From assembly GCF_000276665.1 (NCBI RefSeq), contig NW_004955417.1, positions 19,715,117 to 19,779,116 of the forward strand: DNA of 64,000 nucleotides. The letters run 5' to 3'. Below the pieces are notes generated by a model. That model ran no database searches. It was not told where the DNA came from and saw only the letters and a program-made list of their open reading frames with translations. The stretch is from Chinchilla lanigera (lineage: Eukaryota; Chordata; Mammalia; Rodentia; Chinchillidae). Made by a program: the position numbers and the translations under genes. Below are positions 12,621 to 25,253 of the stretch, piece after piece; within the stretch, counting starts at the first letter, position 1, and each line of letters opens with the position of its first letter.

Positions 12621-14079
12621 AAAGTGTCTGAGTTTTATATGAATATATAATAGAAGCACTAATCTGGTCTTAAGGATACACTTAGTAAAAGAGAGGCTTC
12701 CTACAGAAAGACACATTTAGAGTTAATCTAAAAAGATGAGTAGAGATGTCCAAGGTGGAGAGAACGGAAAGAAATAGCCCAGACAGAATTTTCTCTAGGT
12801 TTCAATGCAGGTCTTATTATATTTGTTTGTAGGAACTTGAAACTATTTGGTAATAGTCTTGAATAGTCTCTCATATGGGTAAGAAAGCAGAGATCGCTTC
12901 CAGTACAGAAAAGAGGATCAATTTCAAGGAGGAAAATCATAAGAAATTAGGCGGAAAATATACATAGAAGGCACAGTATGACAATATGGTAAAACAGATT
13001 GTGACACAAACCTATAAGATCTCTGGACTTTGTTATAAAACCAACAGTCATCATGTGCTTTTAACGCCACTCACTCTACCTAGAGCTACATCTTTTCTCA
13101 GAATCAAGTGTATTTCTTAAAAGGAAAATAGAATTGTGATCGAATTAGTGCTGCCCACTGATTGATAGAAAAGCATTCTTGAGGTTAAAAGGTAAAATTC
13201 TAGTTTTTCCGAATGTAGTTACCCGCGACCATCTGCAAATATATTTTTAAAGGGTAACCTTTAAATCATGAGAATTATCTACCTATATTTATTTCCACCC
13301 TTTGAAATCTATTTTTATATCTGCTAAATTTATGAGATCCTACTTCATCATTTGTTGTACAAAATGGTGGGTAGAATTATTCACTAAATTAAAAAATATG
13401 AGTGGCTGATAACAATATATTTTGTAGAAAGCTCAATCAAAGTCTTTCAAGAGAGGAAATTCATGTTGCAGAATTTCAATCACTAGCTAGAAGGTTTCAG
13501 AGGACTTGGTGGAACATCGGGGGTTCCCCAAACCCCCAGTCTCACCATATGGTCAACTGCAGTCTACCTCCAAAAGCAGTCAGCTGGCATATATCTTGAT
13601 ATGTGATTATATTTCAGAATATGTTCTCCTAAATTGCATTTTCCTTGGGAAAGATGATTTCTGATATCAAATATCAATGAATCAATGCAGTTTTGGCTAC
13701 CCAGAGAGATAGTAAATATTTTTATGTAACAGGTAAATAATTGTTAGAAGTTAATTAAGATTAAACTTAATGTAGTGTGTCTTAGAAACTGAAATTAGTA
13801 AAAAAAATAGGACAGTCAGTAAAATAAACTATGGTTTTCTGTGTAAAGAAACAAAAGAGGAAATATAAAAAAAAATATGATCCTAAACTTGCATACATAA
13901 ATATTGTAGAATATATTTTCTTATGTTGGCCTAGTAAGGTAATCTATTGTAATTAAAACCCATTTATAACGTGAATAAACATATACTTGCCTCTCGCAAA
14001 ATATGATTATTTGAGACCATTTTTAACACCAGTTTACAAATGAGCTGTATATCAGATGAGAAAGAATGTTGGTGCGAAA
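12621..14079. other. Unique intronic sequence
   Basis: A moderately GC-richer patch at 13490-13570 (gggggttccccaaaccccca) is noticeable but not assigned. No gene seen. Confidence 0.4.
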
Positions 14080-14165
14080 TTAGTTCTGAATTCGATACTC
14101 CTAGGCTGAAATTAAGTATAAAATTGTGGATAACTTACCTTAATTTCCTCACTTATCATAAGAAT
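14080..14165 (+). repeat. MIR fragment
   Basis: The run ttctgaattcgatactccta ... ggataacttaccttaatttc parallels the MIR core. The GTAAGT-like motif on the minus strand here is part of the MIR, not a splice donor of a gene. Confidence 0.6.
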
Positions 14166-14599
14166 TTGGATAGAATTAGTAATAACCAAAGTTTTCATCA
14201 TGAAATAGTACTTCACCATATTCGCCAAAGAAATTATTTTGAAATCATGTACCTCATAAATTACATCACTTTCTTAGTAAGATATGTTTGTTCATCTCCC
14301 AAAATATGAATACTGACACCTGCTCACCAGCCCTTCTAGTCATGATGAAGTAACCAGTACATCACAGTGCTAATTTATTTATAGTACTAAGTAGATGGCA
14401 TGAGAAGCCCAGTCATGGGTAAATTTTAATTCAGCTTTTTTGAAACAGCGAAAATAATGATCCTCATTACTTTCTGCAGAGAATCCTAGAAAAGAATGGC
14501 TGTGTTAGAAAACATTTATGTCCATTCCAAATCAATAAATCTATAAGGATATAGATTTCACTAATTTCAATTTAATTCTGTAATCACTCATGTTAACAG

Positions 14600-14702
14600 A
14601 GTGCCCTCCTTCCTTACTGATTTCCTTCTTCTTAATTTTCTTTCTCTTTTATTTTCTCTCTACATTTGCCCCTTCCCTCTCTCTTTCTCTATATTTCTTC
14701 AG
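14600..14702. repeat. Pyrimidine-rich tract
   Basis: About 100 bases almost wholly C/T on the plus strand (tttctctctt-type), low complexity. Confidence 0.8.
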
Positions 14703-14809
14703 TTCTACAAACTAGATCAAGAATTTAATAGATTTCAGGAATTCCTTTGTGAAATGAAATGAAAGCAAGAACTGTCAAGAACAATGAAAAACATGCCCTG
14801 CGATTTCAA

Positions 14810-15790
14810 GAATATCAGGCCGCGGGAGCCTAAGTGCGGGAGGCGATCGTAGTGAACCACTGCTCACGCTACTGATTCCTCTTTGGGAGGAAGACGCACG
14901 AAGGAGCGCAACAGTTAGCCGTGAGAAAATCTGCTTTCTATTTGGAATGAACAGTGACTGCATAGAACCTGATGCAGGAAAGAACATGGTCTGTCCGAGA
15001 AGCCCATGACAAAATGTTTCATTTTCCATTTTTATTTTTAATAGCACATATTTACGTCACATAGTGATTACGTTCCTCCTGGGCAGTGGGTACCTGGACA
15101 TAACCATCTTAATGTCTTCACCCTTTTTTCTCTCTCTCCTCCCCACTCCTTATTACGAAATTAAGCACTCGTACGTCTCTGCAAGACCTTCCCGTTTTAT
15201 TTTGTAATTTAATTCTGTCAACAATGGAGAAGAAAGACTTCATGTTTTTGCACAACAAGTCATGTTGCCATTAACGGATACTGCAGATGTTGACCCTGTG
15301 CGTGTTACTGTAGTGTGTGTGTGTGTGTGTAATGTTGATGACAGTGGCCTCAGGAGGAGAAATAAGGTTACCACGAAGAGAGCTATGTGACACAGAGATG
15401 TGTAGAAAAATAAGGTATTTAGTTCTTTTCTGCAAAGATGAAAAAGTTCAGGAATTTCTAGTAGGGAACTTCTGCACCAGAAGACACATTTGCCAAGGCC
15501 GAGGAAGTAAATGCACCAGAGCAGAGATGCCTTATTAAGAGCCAAGTGCAGGATCCACACAGAATGAAGAACTGTGATGTGGAAACTATAATGAGTATCG
15601 AGAGCTAAAAAATATCCAAAAGGCTAATTGAAACCAATGTTGCAAATAAATAACAGAGCAAGTGACGGAGACGCAGAAACTCAGGAGCACAGGCCCCGAC
15701 CGAAACAGATGCTGTGAGCGGCAGGGAGACGCCAGCGCAACCGGCACAAATGTGACTGTGAATAATGCTCTTATCTGACTCTTCAAGCTC
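14810..15790. other. CpG-retaining segment in AT-rich intron
   Basis: CpG dinucleotides are scattered throughout, with local clusters at 14819-14850 (ggccgcgggagcctaagtgc) and 15665-15740 (acggagacgcag ... gacgccagcgcaaccggc), unlike the sequence on either side where CpG is nearly absent. No exon or known repeat was recognised. The open frames on the two strands overlap one another and carry no domain. It could be an old LTR, an enhancer, or recently arrived sequence. Confidence 0.45.
15313..15330. repeat. (TG)n microsatellite
   Basis: Nine TG units. Confidence 0.95.
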
Positions 15791-15979
15791 GTCATACCTG
15801 TGGGAAAAGTGTACCTAAGATTTTCACCTCTGAATTTAAAGAAAAAAAGAACAAGAATGCCAAGGCTAAAAGGAAACCAAAGTAAAATGAGATTATGACA
15901 TTCTAAAGAGTGAGATGAAGTGCTTTACTCCTGGATTCAGCAAAAAGCCTAAAATATTTAATGAGAGACACACAATCCT

Positions 15980-16640
15980 TGGTGGTTCAGTTAAGAAACA
16001 TTGGTTGTGAGTCTATCGTGTCCTGTGCACGGTTATTATGAGAACACAAAGAGGTATATCATGTAAAGTTTCCCTGTCCAGGAACTTCGAGTAGTAGAGA
16101 TACAGGAAAACTAATAATTAATGAACGATAAAAATATCGATTAAATAGGAAATTGAAGAAAATTTCACATGTGTCACAATAGAGAATATTTGCTACTAGA
16201 TTAATGAAAGAAACTGAGAGGACATTTTAATGGCCTAAAAGACAGTAAGAAGACAGCCATGTGAAAACTAGCAAAATGAATTAATTCTAGAAAGATGGTG
16301 AGTGTTGCTGAGACACAGGAGAGAAAAGAAAGGTAAACTGGAGTTTGGTGACACATGTAGAAATTAATCTTTGTAGCACTAAATAGTCTGTTGTATCATT
16401 AAAATTTTAACATGCATGTACTAGGAAACCATGAGGGCCTTTGGAGTGTAATGGGGTTTTGTATTAAGAAATTAGTGATCACCCTGATACTGTGGAGGAC
16501 CATTTACAGAGAGACAACTAGCCAGGTGTACTGAGGCTAGTTAAGTTACAAAGGATGCAAATATTTCTTGATAAGCAGGATGCGGGATCGACTCAAGAGT
16601 TGAATCAGTGTTCACAACGTTATAAAAACTAACATGAGGT
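15980..16640 (+). repeat. Ancient interspersed repeat (L2-like), diverged
   Basis: Phrases such as tttccctgtccaggaacttc, accatgagggcctttggagt and gatcaccctgatactgtgga recall the long mammalian repeat whose consensus runs through 'ccctgccctcatggagcttac' to 'ggatcactctggctgctgtg'. Family name uncertain. Confidence 0.4.
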
Positions 16641-18273
16641 GAATTAGAGCTTCATATTACTATATTTTTTTCCAAATATGAAAATCTAGCCATGTGACGT
16701 TGTGGTAGTTACACCTATCAGGAACTTTTGAAAGCAAACAGCTGATGTGTGGTCATCACCTAGGCCAACTCACTGAACGTGTCCACCTCCAGCAATGCAA
16801 AAAGCAACAGAGAACTGGAGATTCACACCCACGGCCTCCATTATTATTATGCAATGTAAAGAATAAATGAATATAAGAAAGAAATGTGATATGCAGTGCT
16901 AGTTTGCAATCTTTATCATGACAAAAGAACACACAGGATATGAGGATTTCTAACACAGCGACAATAGCAAGGTACTATGATTTGTGCCTTTAAAATTGCC
17001 AAGGAACATTACTGCATTAATGTCATACATTAAATATTATTATTTTGAATTATAACTGATAAAATTGCACAAAATTCCCCTAATGTTGGGGAATTTTATG
17101 AGTGTTTCTCTAAGCAAATTAATATTATATGTTCTATGGTACACTGAAATACTATGTCTTGCTATTCAGTTCTTCATTTCCTAACATAAATCAGTGTCGC
17201 TCAGCATATGTATGTTTCATATTTATTTAGAAATTAGAATACATGTACAAGCAAGTAGATTCATTTCCACCTAAATGGTAAAGAATACTAAATCAGCCAG
17301 CTAAAAATAACAGAATTATCAATTACTAGTGCTACGAATGCCTTCCTTCATTATATTTATAAAAGATATCTGTAAGAGTCTGGACTTACATAGAATAATA
17401 AGTATTTTCTGTACAAAATGAATAAGTTTTACAAGAACTCATTCTAAGACTATATATAGATCTATGATTACTAAGTCACCATTCTCAATCAAAAAAGTAT
17501 AACTGTTAATAAACCAGAGATTTCACTTTAAAGAAAATATGAAATATATACAAAATAGCTACAATCAAAGAAAGAATGGGAAAAGAGAAAGCTCACATCT
17601 AAATTTCTAAGTAAGGAAACATATGAAGAGCGTTGCATTTGGACAGTGGAAGCAATTCTTGGGGTGGTACTTCAGGTGAAAAGAAGAAGTTTGCACAAGG
17701 ATGAAGAAGTAGGGAGAAACATTAAGGGTGCTATTTTGCTATAGAGAATGTGACAGACATTAGAAAAGAGACTCTGTGGCCGATGACTTTAAAGATATCA
17801 AAGAGCTTAAAGCACATGTTTGTTGCTCTCCGGTCACCCAGGAGCAGTCATTCTCAGTCTCAGATTTTTTTTTTCAAAGATTTTAACCTGTCACATCTTT
17901 TAGCTTTTATGTGTGATTTCTAAATCTTACTTGAAGGTATGATGAATATTTTACTTAAAATTTGCATAGAAAAACTTAAGGAACTGGGTGGTTTAAGTAT
18001 TTAAGTCCTAAATATCAAGATCCTTAAATAAGTATGTCTTGGAGTTTTATAAAATATTTTATGAAATGATGCAACTACAAATAGGCACAGGAGAGAAAAG
18101 AGAATCCGTGTCTTAACATCTCACATCCTTAACATTTTCACTGCTAAAATTCTACCCATATGAGTTCATCTCCTGCATGTAATTGATTTCTCCTGAATTT
18201 GTCATATCTGGCTAAAGGGATATATTTGCATTTTCCTATTCTCAGGGAGAATGGTATACTGGGATATAATATT
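16641..18273. other. Unique intronic sequence
   Basis: AT-rich; contains a short homopurine stretch near 17680-17720. Nothing recognisable as a gene. Confidence 0.45.
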
Positions 18274-18484
18274 CTTTTTTTTGTTTGTTTTTTGAAGCCC
18301 TGGGGGTTGAACTTACATATATTCTGCAAGTACTCCAAAGCTGAGCTACATCCCAAGTCATTCAACTACGAATTTTTGTTTTAAATGTTGAGCTAAGTGG
18401 TCCAGGCTGACCTCAAACTTGTGATTCTTCAGCCTTAGCCTGTCAAGTAGCCAGGATAATATATATGTGTCATCACACCCAATT
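18274..18484 (-). repeat. B1-ID composite, old
   Basis: On the plus strand an eroded reversed ID (aagccctgggggttgaactt ... gctgagctacatcccaag) is followed by a reversed B1 (gtccaggctgacctcaaact ... catcacaccc). The order matches a reversed B1-dID. Confidence 0.7.
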
Positions 18485-19090
18485 TGAAAAATTGTTAAAA
18501 CAGAGTTATTATTACCAGGGGCTGAAGTAGGGGACCATGTTGGTCAATGACACAAACTTAGAGTTAGATACGAAAAACTAAGTAAAGGGATTTATTCCAC
18601 ACAATGGTGACTATAGTGAATGAGGCTATACTGTACTACTTGCAAGTAGTCCAACTACATAATTGCTCTCACCATGAAAATAATGTGATACATGTGTTAA
18701 TAAGCTAGGTTTACTCACTAAATAATGCATATATCCTCTTCAAAACATCATGCTGTACATATGAAGTGCATACAATTTTCCTGTCAATTACATACATTAA
18801 AAATTATTTCAGAATCTAATTTATTAGGCTTATTTTAAAATTGATTTTGAAAGTGAGTGCATAGTGCTTTAACAGTTCTGGGAAAGATGTCCACAGGCAA
18901 AGAGATAAATATCAAATTTTACCCCAGAATTTTTAGAAAATTACTTGTGCAGCCATTACTTTTATAAGATACTCACTGAAAATAATTTAGCTTTTGATAT
19001 GGCCAACACTTGGCTATTTTAAAGAAGGGTTGGAGAAAAATGCTGTTTCAAATATATCTGAGAGAAAAATAATTTTAGAGAGCAGACAAG

Positions 19091-19125
<35 letters not shown>

Positions 19126-19785
19126 GAGAGACAGAGAGAGAGTTTGTGTGTGTGTGTATCCCAAAACTTAGGATGATTAAACATTGCCAAATGAACTTCA
19201 GTTTGGAAATGAACTCTAGGTAAAAAAGGTAAAAGTTTTTTATCTGTTCAAGTCCATAAGTTTGAACACAAAAATAGTCATACACAAAGTTTGGAGAAAT
19301 GTGCAGGAAATTATATGATAGCATACAACTTGGAATTTACCTCTACACTTCTAAGTTGTCAGGATTCCTTTCCTAATTTTCTTACCCACTGTCCTTACTT
19401 TGATTTATGTTGGACAGCATTATATTTTTAATGCAATCAGTCCTTCCATTCTGCTGAATGATGATAAATGAAATGCTTTTCATTTGTATGGTGGCAAGGG
19501 TGTAACTCTTCCCAGACTGAAAGAAAGAAGTCCTAAAGTTCCCTACCTTCGTAGTCCTACCTCAAGAAATTTGTCCTGGATTTTTCCCAAATATTACCAT
19601 TTCGTAAACCTCTACCAAATTTCATTTTATCTCTTCAATTTGTTCACTTGACAAAGTGTATTTCTTGAGTGCCTTCCATATGCCTACACTCTTCTAATTA
19701 TTGAACAACCCACAATAAAAAGCAGTCAAATATTCCTGTTGCCATGAGGCTTGTATTTAGGTGACAAATAACACTACAAATAAAA
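18485..19785. other. Unique intronic sequence around a microsatellite
   Basis: Apart from the purine microsatellite at 19093-19158, there is a likely L2/MIR trace at 19655-19760 (cttgagtgccttccatatgc). No gene seen. Confidence 0.4.
19093..19158. repeat. (GA)n followed by (GT)n microsatellite
   Basis: A long GA run with a few interruptions, then GT units; can form a triplex-type or Z-DNA structure and is length-variable. Confidence 0.95.
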
Positions 19786-19872
19786 TTATTATATTTTTTT
19801 GTACTGGGAATCGAACTCAGGATCTTGGGCTTGCCACGCAGGTGCTTATGCCACTGAGCTACATCCCCAGCT
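19786..19872 (-). repeat. ID-type SINE
   Basis: Reversed ID unit (gtactgggaatcgaactcag ... gagctacatccccagct). A 9-bp duplication caaataaaa at 19777-19785 and 19873-19881 flanks it. Confidence 0.88.
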
Positions 19873-20032
19873 CAAATAAAAGAAATCTGAACTAATTTGA
19901 AGACAGCAATGTGCAACAGAACAACTATTGCTGAATTCCAACCATCTTGTTCAGTGAAGCTCTGTATCACTTCTAATGTTTTTTAAAAAAATTTTTCTTC
20001 TCTTTAATTGTTTGATCAATCTTGCATTCTTA

Positions 20033-20041
20033 TTTTTTTTT

Positions 20042-20087
<46 letters not shown>

Positions 20088-20173
20088 GTTTTTCTCTGGT
20101 ACCGGGAACCGAACTCACGACCTTGCGCTTGCCAGGCAGGTGCTTTTGCTGCTGAGCTAAATCCCCAGCCCCT
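20033..20173 (-). repeat. ID-type SINE with very long A-tail
   Basis: Reversed ID close to consensus. On the plus strand its tail contains 43 uninterrupted Ts at 20044-20086. Exact 15-bp duplications aatcttgcattctta lie at 20018-20032 and 20174-20188. The long tail and near-perfect body indicate a recent insertion. Confidence 0.95.
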
Positions 20174-20394
20174 AATCTTGCATTCTTACATCTGGTAATC
20201 TGGGCAACTTCGTTGAAGATAACAGCATGTAATACAACAACCATTGTTAATTCCTATCATATTGTTTTGAAATCCTGCATCATTTTTATTGTTTATGTGT
20301 CTTTGTTTTGGTCATTGTTGTTTATATTTTGTTATTTTTTTATTCTCTTCAAAAAAACACTTGGAGAATGTTTTTGAAAAACAGAAAAGAGATA

Positions 20395-21500
20395 GAATTT
20401 TGAGTAGATAGTACAGATGATCTAAGAAATTGAGATTTAGCAAAAAGAGAAATGTGTCAGAGATTGAGCCGCACAAACATCTTGGAGAAGTGCTTTCCAA
20501 ATGGAAGGGACAGTATACACCAAAACCCCAGATGGGAGAATGTGTAGCATTTTGAAGAACTAGCTAGGAAGCCACTGTGGCCAAAGAAAGAATGCAGAGA
20601 GAAAGAATGCAATCGGAGCAGCAAATTGACCACCTGTTGCAAATAAATTACACAGTGAGATGGTATCGATTCAGGGTCTAGAAACGAAGGATGTCAGTGT
20701 ACAATTTAAGTTGGAAAGATGTCATCTTGGTTCTTTTACTGATGATAGAGTATAAAAGGCCACTGTTGGCAGTACAAAGCCTTTATGGAAGAAACTTCAC
20801 GATTTGGGCTAGAGAAGATTGTTCCTGAGAAGTGAACTGTTAAAATGTTGGTAGAAGGGATGAGTTATATGATGGATATTTTGAAGTTTGAGCTGAAAAA
20901 ACTTGGTAATTTAAAATGGGAAAAATGTGAAGCATTAAAGATGATGTTTTATTTTGCTTTGCTTTGCTTTGTTTTATTTTTGAGACAGGGTCTCACTATG
21001 TAGCCCAAGCTGACATGGAATTTGTGGAGAACCTCCTGCATCAGCCTCCCAAGTGTGAGGCTTACAGAAATGTGTCGCTATGTCCAACCAAGGATGATTT
21101 TAAATAATTTTTTCTGAATAGCAAAGAATTGTGTATTGCAGATATCAGAAAGACTAAAGGAGTAGACTTTGAGAAAACATCAAACGTCCACTTACAGAGA
21201 TGTTAAATTTGAGATGCATATTAGAAATCTAAATGAAGACTGTTTGAGGCACTCACATATAAAATTGGAACTTAAGTCAGAAGAGCTCAGTGGGAGGTAC
21301 AGAGCTGAGAGTCATCCGTATAAAGCTTGAAGTTATGGATGGCATGAGATGACCAAGAACTTTGTGTAGAAGAATGAGTGTAGATCAGATAGATGAGGAA
21401 AAGAATAACAATGTGTACTGAAGAACAATCTTCAGGGAAGAAGGGGAAAAACAAGAAAGTAGTGTTCCAAAGACCAAATTCACAATGTTTCAAGAAACTC
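20395..21500 (+). repeat. Ancient interspersed repeat, split by a B1
   Basis: Segments such as aagccactgtggccaaagaa, taagttggaaagatgtcatc and, beyond the B1, gatggcatgagatgaccaag follow the order of a long old mammalian repeat (same type as at 15980-16640). Family not certain (L2-like). The minus-strand open frames across it are shadows. Confidence 0.45.
20950..21089 (-). repeat. B1 SINE inserted into the older repeat
   Basis: Reversed B1 (tgagacagggtctcactatg, tagcccaagctgacatggaa, cagcctcccaag) that lacks the internal duplication. Imperfect duplications near gatgatgttt and gatgatttta flank it. Confidence 0.85.
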
Positions 21501-21679
21501 TGAAAATTGTACCATATCTAATTCTGTTAATAGGTAAACCAGTGTAAGGAGTGAAACATGGTTACCTCCACTGACCATGGAACTGGACTCTAATTAGAAG
21601 TGATTCAGCAAAGAAGAAGAGGAGATGAGATGCATGTAATGGATTTCAAAACCACTGTAGGGGAATTGTTTCAGAGCTT

Positions 21680-22400
21680 ACTGTACACTGACCGCTCCTT
21701 GAAACATTTTCTTGACTTCTACAAAATCATTCCTTGTTTTCATCTACCTAATTAATACTTGTAAGATTCTTTTCAATTTCCTATTGCATCCTGCTTCTCC
21801 ACCTAAAAGTTAAATATAGTAGTGAATTTCCCCAGGCTTAATTCTAGGTTACTTTTTCTCCTACTTTACACTAAGTCTTTGGAGTAAGGTCATGAAATCT
21901 CATTGATTTCAATACTGTGATTCCTGGGTGAACTCCAAACAGGATTCTAGTTTAGAACTCATTTTGATCTCCAGGAATAGATGTTCATCTTCCTTCTTAA
22001 CTCATTCCCTTGATCATTTCTGTAACATTTCAAAAAAAAAAAATCTAGAATCCAAAATAGCCATCATAGAGGAAGGTAATTTACAATTTTCCTTCTACTA
22101 AATATTTTCTCGTGAATCTTTCTATGAAGGGAATTTAACAAGATTAATAGCTGTTGATAATCTCTTTTTCACCATGTTCATATTCTACAACTTAGTAAAT
22201 CTTGTCAGTTTCACACAAATTATAACAAGGCAACATACTGTCCCTCTATATTATATTTTCCTCATTGATGTGAAAATATTTCCCACAAATATCAAATCAT
22301 ATACTTTGTTTCTGCTCTTAATTCTTCTGTGGTTTTCTGATGCCTGACAAAATGATTTTACATGATTTCCAGTGAATCTCACATAGTCTTGATTTTTATG
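21680..22400 (+). repeat. L2-like LINE remnant, diverged
   Basis: Order and wording (tagaactcattttgatctcc, atcttccttcttaactcatt, gtttctgctcttaattcttc) loosely follow the L2 coding end. Weak, by eye only. Confidence 0.35.
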
Positions 22401-22435
22401 ACAAGTGAATGAGTTAAAATTCTTCATGCGTTCTA

Positions 22436-22529
22436 TTTTTTTTTTTTTTTTCTTTTTGTACCGGGAATCAAACTCAGGACCTTGTGCTTGCCAGGCAAGT
22501 GTTGTGCAGCTGAGCAAAATCCCCCACCC
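22436..22529 (-). repeat. ID-type SINE
   Basis: T-run, then gtaccgggaatcaaactcag ... cagctgagcaaaatccccca. Several substitutions in the A-box region. Confidence 0.88.
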
Positions 22530-23630
22530 TTTACATATTATAATTCTTGTTGAAGGTCTTTGTGTATCCTGGCTGGCCTGTCCTCAAACCAGCTGACGAG
22601 GCACTGTGTCCCTCTTACAGTGGTTCATCAGGGAGAGACCTTTCCGCTATCTTCCTAATCTAGATTCTTCATCCTCTAAATTATCCTCCATTCCAGATCT
22701 TTCCACTTTTTCCTTCATATAAAACATTCACAGCTACAAATACGTTTATTTTTGGTTGTTTAATATGTATATATGCACACACCTATTCATATGTACATAC
22801 TCTATAAACACCTTCTGTGTATGTGTACCTACTTATATATACATACACAAATTTATAGTAAATATACAGAGTTTACTGGGAAAAAAGTATGCACACTTCA
22901 GGAAAAGAAAATTAGTATGATTTTTTTCATCAGACTGTGTTACATGGTGTTACGCTCATATGGGGCACCCAGAGGATGTCCTATACAGCAGAAAAGCTAC
23001 TACAGTGCAAGCCCTTACAGAAGAAATTGAAAACGCATGTGCAGCGATCTCAATGACCAAGGTTCCCCAAGCAACAGTCCTGTGTACTAATAAATATCTG
23101 GAAGCTCATAGCCACCACTTTGAGCACCTCTTGTAATTGTAGCAGGCAGAGGTCAAATGTATTAATCACACCATATCTGAATATGGACTCTGTATACACA
23201 TCTACCTAGCTAGCTATGTAGCTATATTTGACTATTTCTTTGACTACACTGAGACAGTCAAAAAGACAAATTTGACCTTCTCTTTTACTACACTAATCCC
23301 TAGAAAAATACCCAGCACATCCAGCGAACCTCATTAAACTTTTGAGAGATAAATGAATAGATGATACATAAGTACTGTGGGCAGATCCAATGAGACAGTA
23401 GGAATGAATTCAATGTGCTCTTTTGAGAGATTTTATTACTGAGATTAGGATACACATAATATGAGAAAAGTGTCTTAGCCAGTGTATAATAGGAAACCTT
23501 ATTTATTTGGGTAACTATTTATAATAATAAGCAATGATATTTAAGCACTTGTGTTGGAAAATGTGCTAATTTTGTTGGACACAAGTTTATTTAATACATA
23601 GCCCTTCAAAATCTGGCATTAATATTGCTG
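22530..23630. other. Unique intronic sequence
   Basis: Contains short TA/CA-rich stretches at 22760-22860. Nothing else recognised. Confidence 0.4.
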
Positions 23631-23640
23631 CTAGTATTTT

Positions 23641-23713
23641 TTAAACAGGAATCAAACTCAGGACCTTGCTCTTGCCAGGCAGGCACTTGTGCCATGTAGC
23701 CATATCCCCGGCC
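23641..23713 (-). repeat. ID-type SINE, short tail
   Basis: Reversed ID body (caggaatcaaactcaggacc ... gccatatccccggcc) between ctagtatttt (23631-23640) and ctagtacttt (23714-23723), a duplication with one mismatch. Confidence 0.85.
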
Positions 23714-23723
23714 CTAGTACTTT

Positions 23724-25145
23724 TGGTTTACTGTTGAAGACACTTAGTTTATGATGTTCCTACAATAGCTACAGTAGAAGACAAGATTGAAACATAAGTG
23801 TTTTTCAATAGTCTGCATTCATAATTATTAACTTTATAAAGGGCATTGCCAGTCCTAAGTCATATTTAAATTATTTTATATTTTATCCTAATATATTTAC
23901 TTTTTATCTTTTTGCCTTTAGCTGCAGTTTTTGAAAATGTGTCTTTGTGAAACAGAAAAAAATTCAGTTATAGGGAGGGAAAATGTGGAATTAAAGTGAT
24001 TTGTATTCCTTTATGGGGCAACTAGTTTTAATTAAAAAGAAATGTTGATATAATTACCAAGCATAAATGCTTTTGCTTAGGAATTGTATTGAATTTGTTT
24101 TTTGTTGATGAGAAATCAAAAGGTCAGAATTTAGAGTTAAATACAGACTGAATTTGCTCATTTACCAAGCTGGTCTGGAGATCTGAAAAAAGATTTAAAT
24201 CATATGTGTCGCATATCCTTTCTTGTCATTCCTGACACTTGTTTTAAAGAGAGACAGACTTCTTTACCAAATTGTTTAATAAGAAACTTGTCATTATTCA
24301 TCAACACCTCTCACAACTGACCTCATGGTTTTAGATATCTAACATTTGTAAAAACCTTTTAAATGGTTCTATGAAGTGATAAATTATAAATGTCAGAGAC
24401 AATGGGAATTCAAAATTTGTGCTTACTTTTAGTCACTTAAAATGAAATTTATTTAGTTGATGTTGCTAATCTTTTTGGGGTGTTGTTTTATTATTTGTTT
24501 TATATTTAGTTCTTCAAAAGTGGCATCCATCATTTCATACACTCTATAAAAGACAGAGTAATATATAGTAATTTCATAAATATTTTCATTTGTGATCATT
24601 TCTTAATTTAAAACATGGAAAATATCCATTTTATCCAGAGGTAGAATTTAAATAGTGGAATCATCAAAATACCTTAGTAGTAACATTTTATTTGTTTAGC
24701 AGAAACCAAACGAGGCTCTGAGAAAAAAAAAAAATGAGGAAGAGAAATTTGAGAAGAAAAGAAAAAAGAAAACAACAAATTCAGGAACCTCAAGTTTCTC
24801 TTAGCATATTTTTAAGAAAGATAATGAAGAAAATAAAAACTTTTGAAATAAGTGACAAATTAGGGTCTGATCCAGGAATGCTGCCCTGCTACGTCATAAA
24901 AGTCACTATCTCAGTTATCTTCAAAGTATACTACCTAGAAGATAGAATATTTCCCCAGTGTATAAGTCAAATTTTCACTTATATATGTCAAATAAATATA
25001 CTTTTGCTTCTCTGTAAATGTCAGCCTCAAAAATTATAAAATACTGATACTTTTCAATGCTATATGCTTCAGCGTCTCTACCTATGTAAAGAGCAAAACT
25101 AATAACAGCAATAAATACTAACAAGGTAACATTCTTAAAAAGGGA
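23724..25145. other. Unique intronic sequence
   Basis: AT-rich. A 101-residue plus-strand open frame at 24734-25039 starts with a Lys/Arg-rich stretch translated from an A/G-rich tract and shows no domain; I regard it as chance. Confidence 0.4.
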
Positions 25146-25159
25146 CATCACGTCTTTCT

Positions 25160-25247
25160 TTTTTGTTTTTTTTCTGGTACCGGAAATCGAACTCAAGACC
25201 TCACACTTACCAGACAAGTGCTATGCCGCTGAGCTAAATCCCCAGCC
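25160..25247 (-). repeat. ID-type SINE
   Basis: Reversed ID close to consensus (ctggtaccggaaatcgaact ... ctaaatccccagcc). Imperfect duplications beginning catcac lie at 25146 and 25248. Confidence 0.9.
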
Positions 25248-25253
25248 CATCAC

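Noticed and set aside
14137..14145. GTAAGTTA donor on the minus strand
   Set aside because: It is part of a MIR element; no acceptor or open frame consistent with CSMD3 lies upstream.
24734..25039. 101-residue Lys/Arg-rich frame
   Set aside because: Its basic start comes from an A/G-rich tract; no domain and no supporting context.
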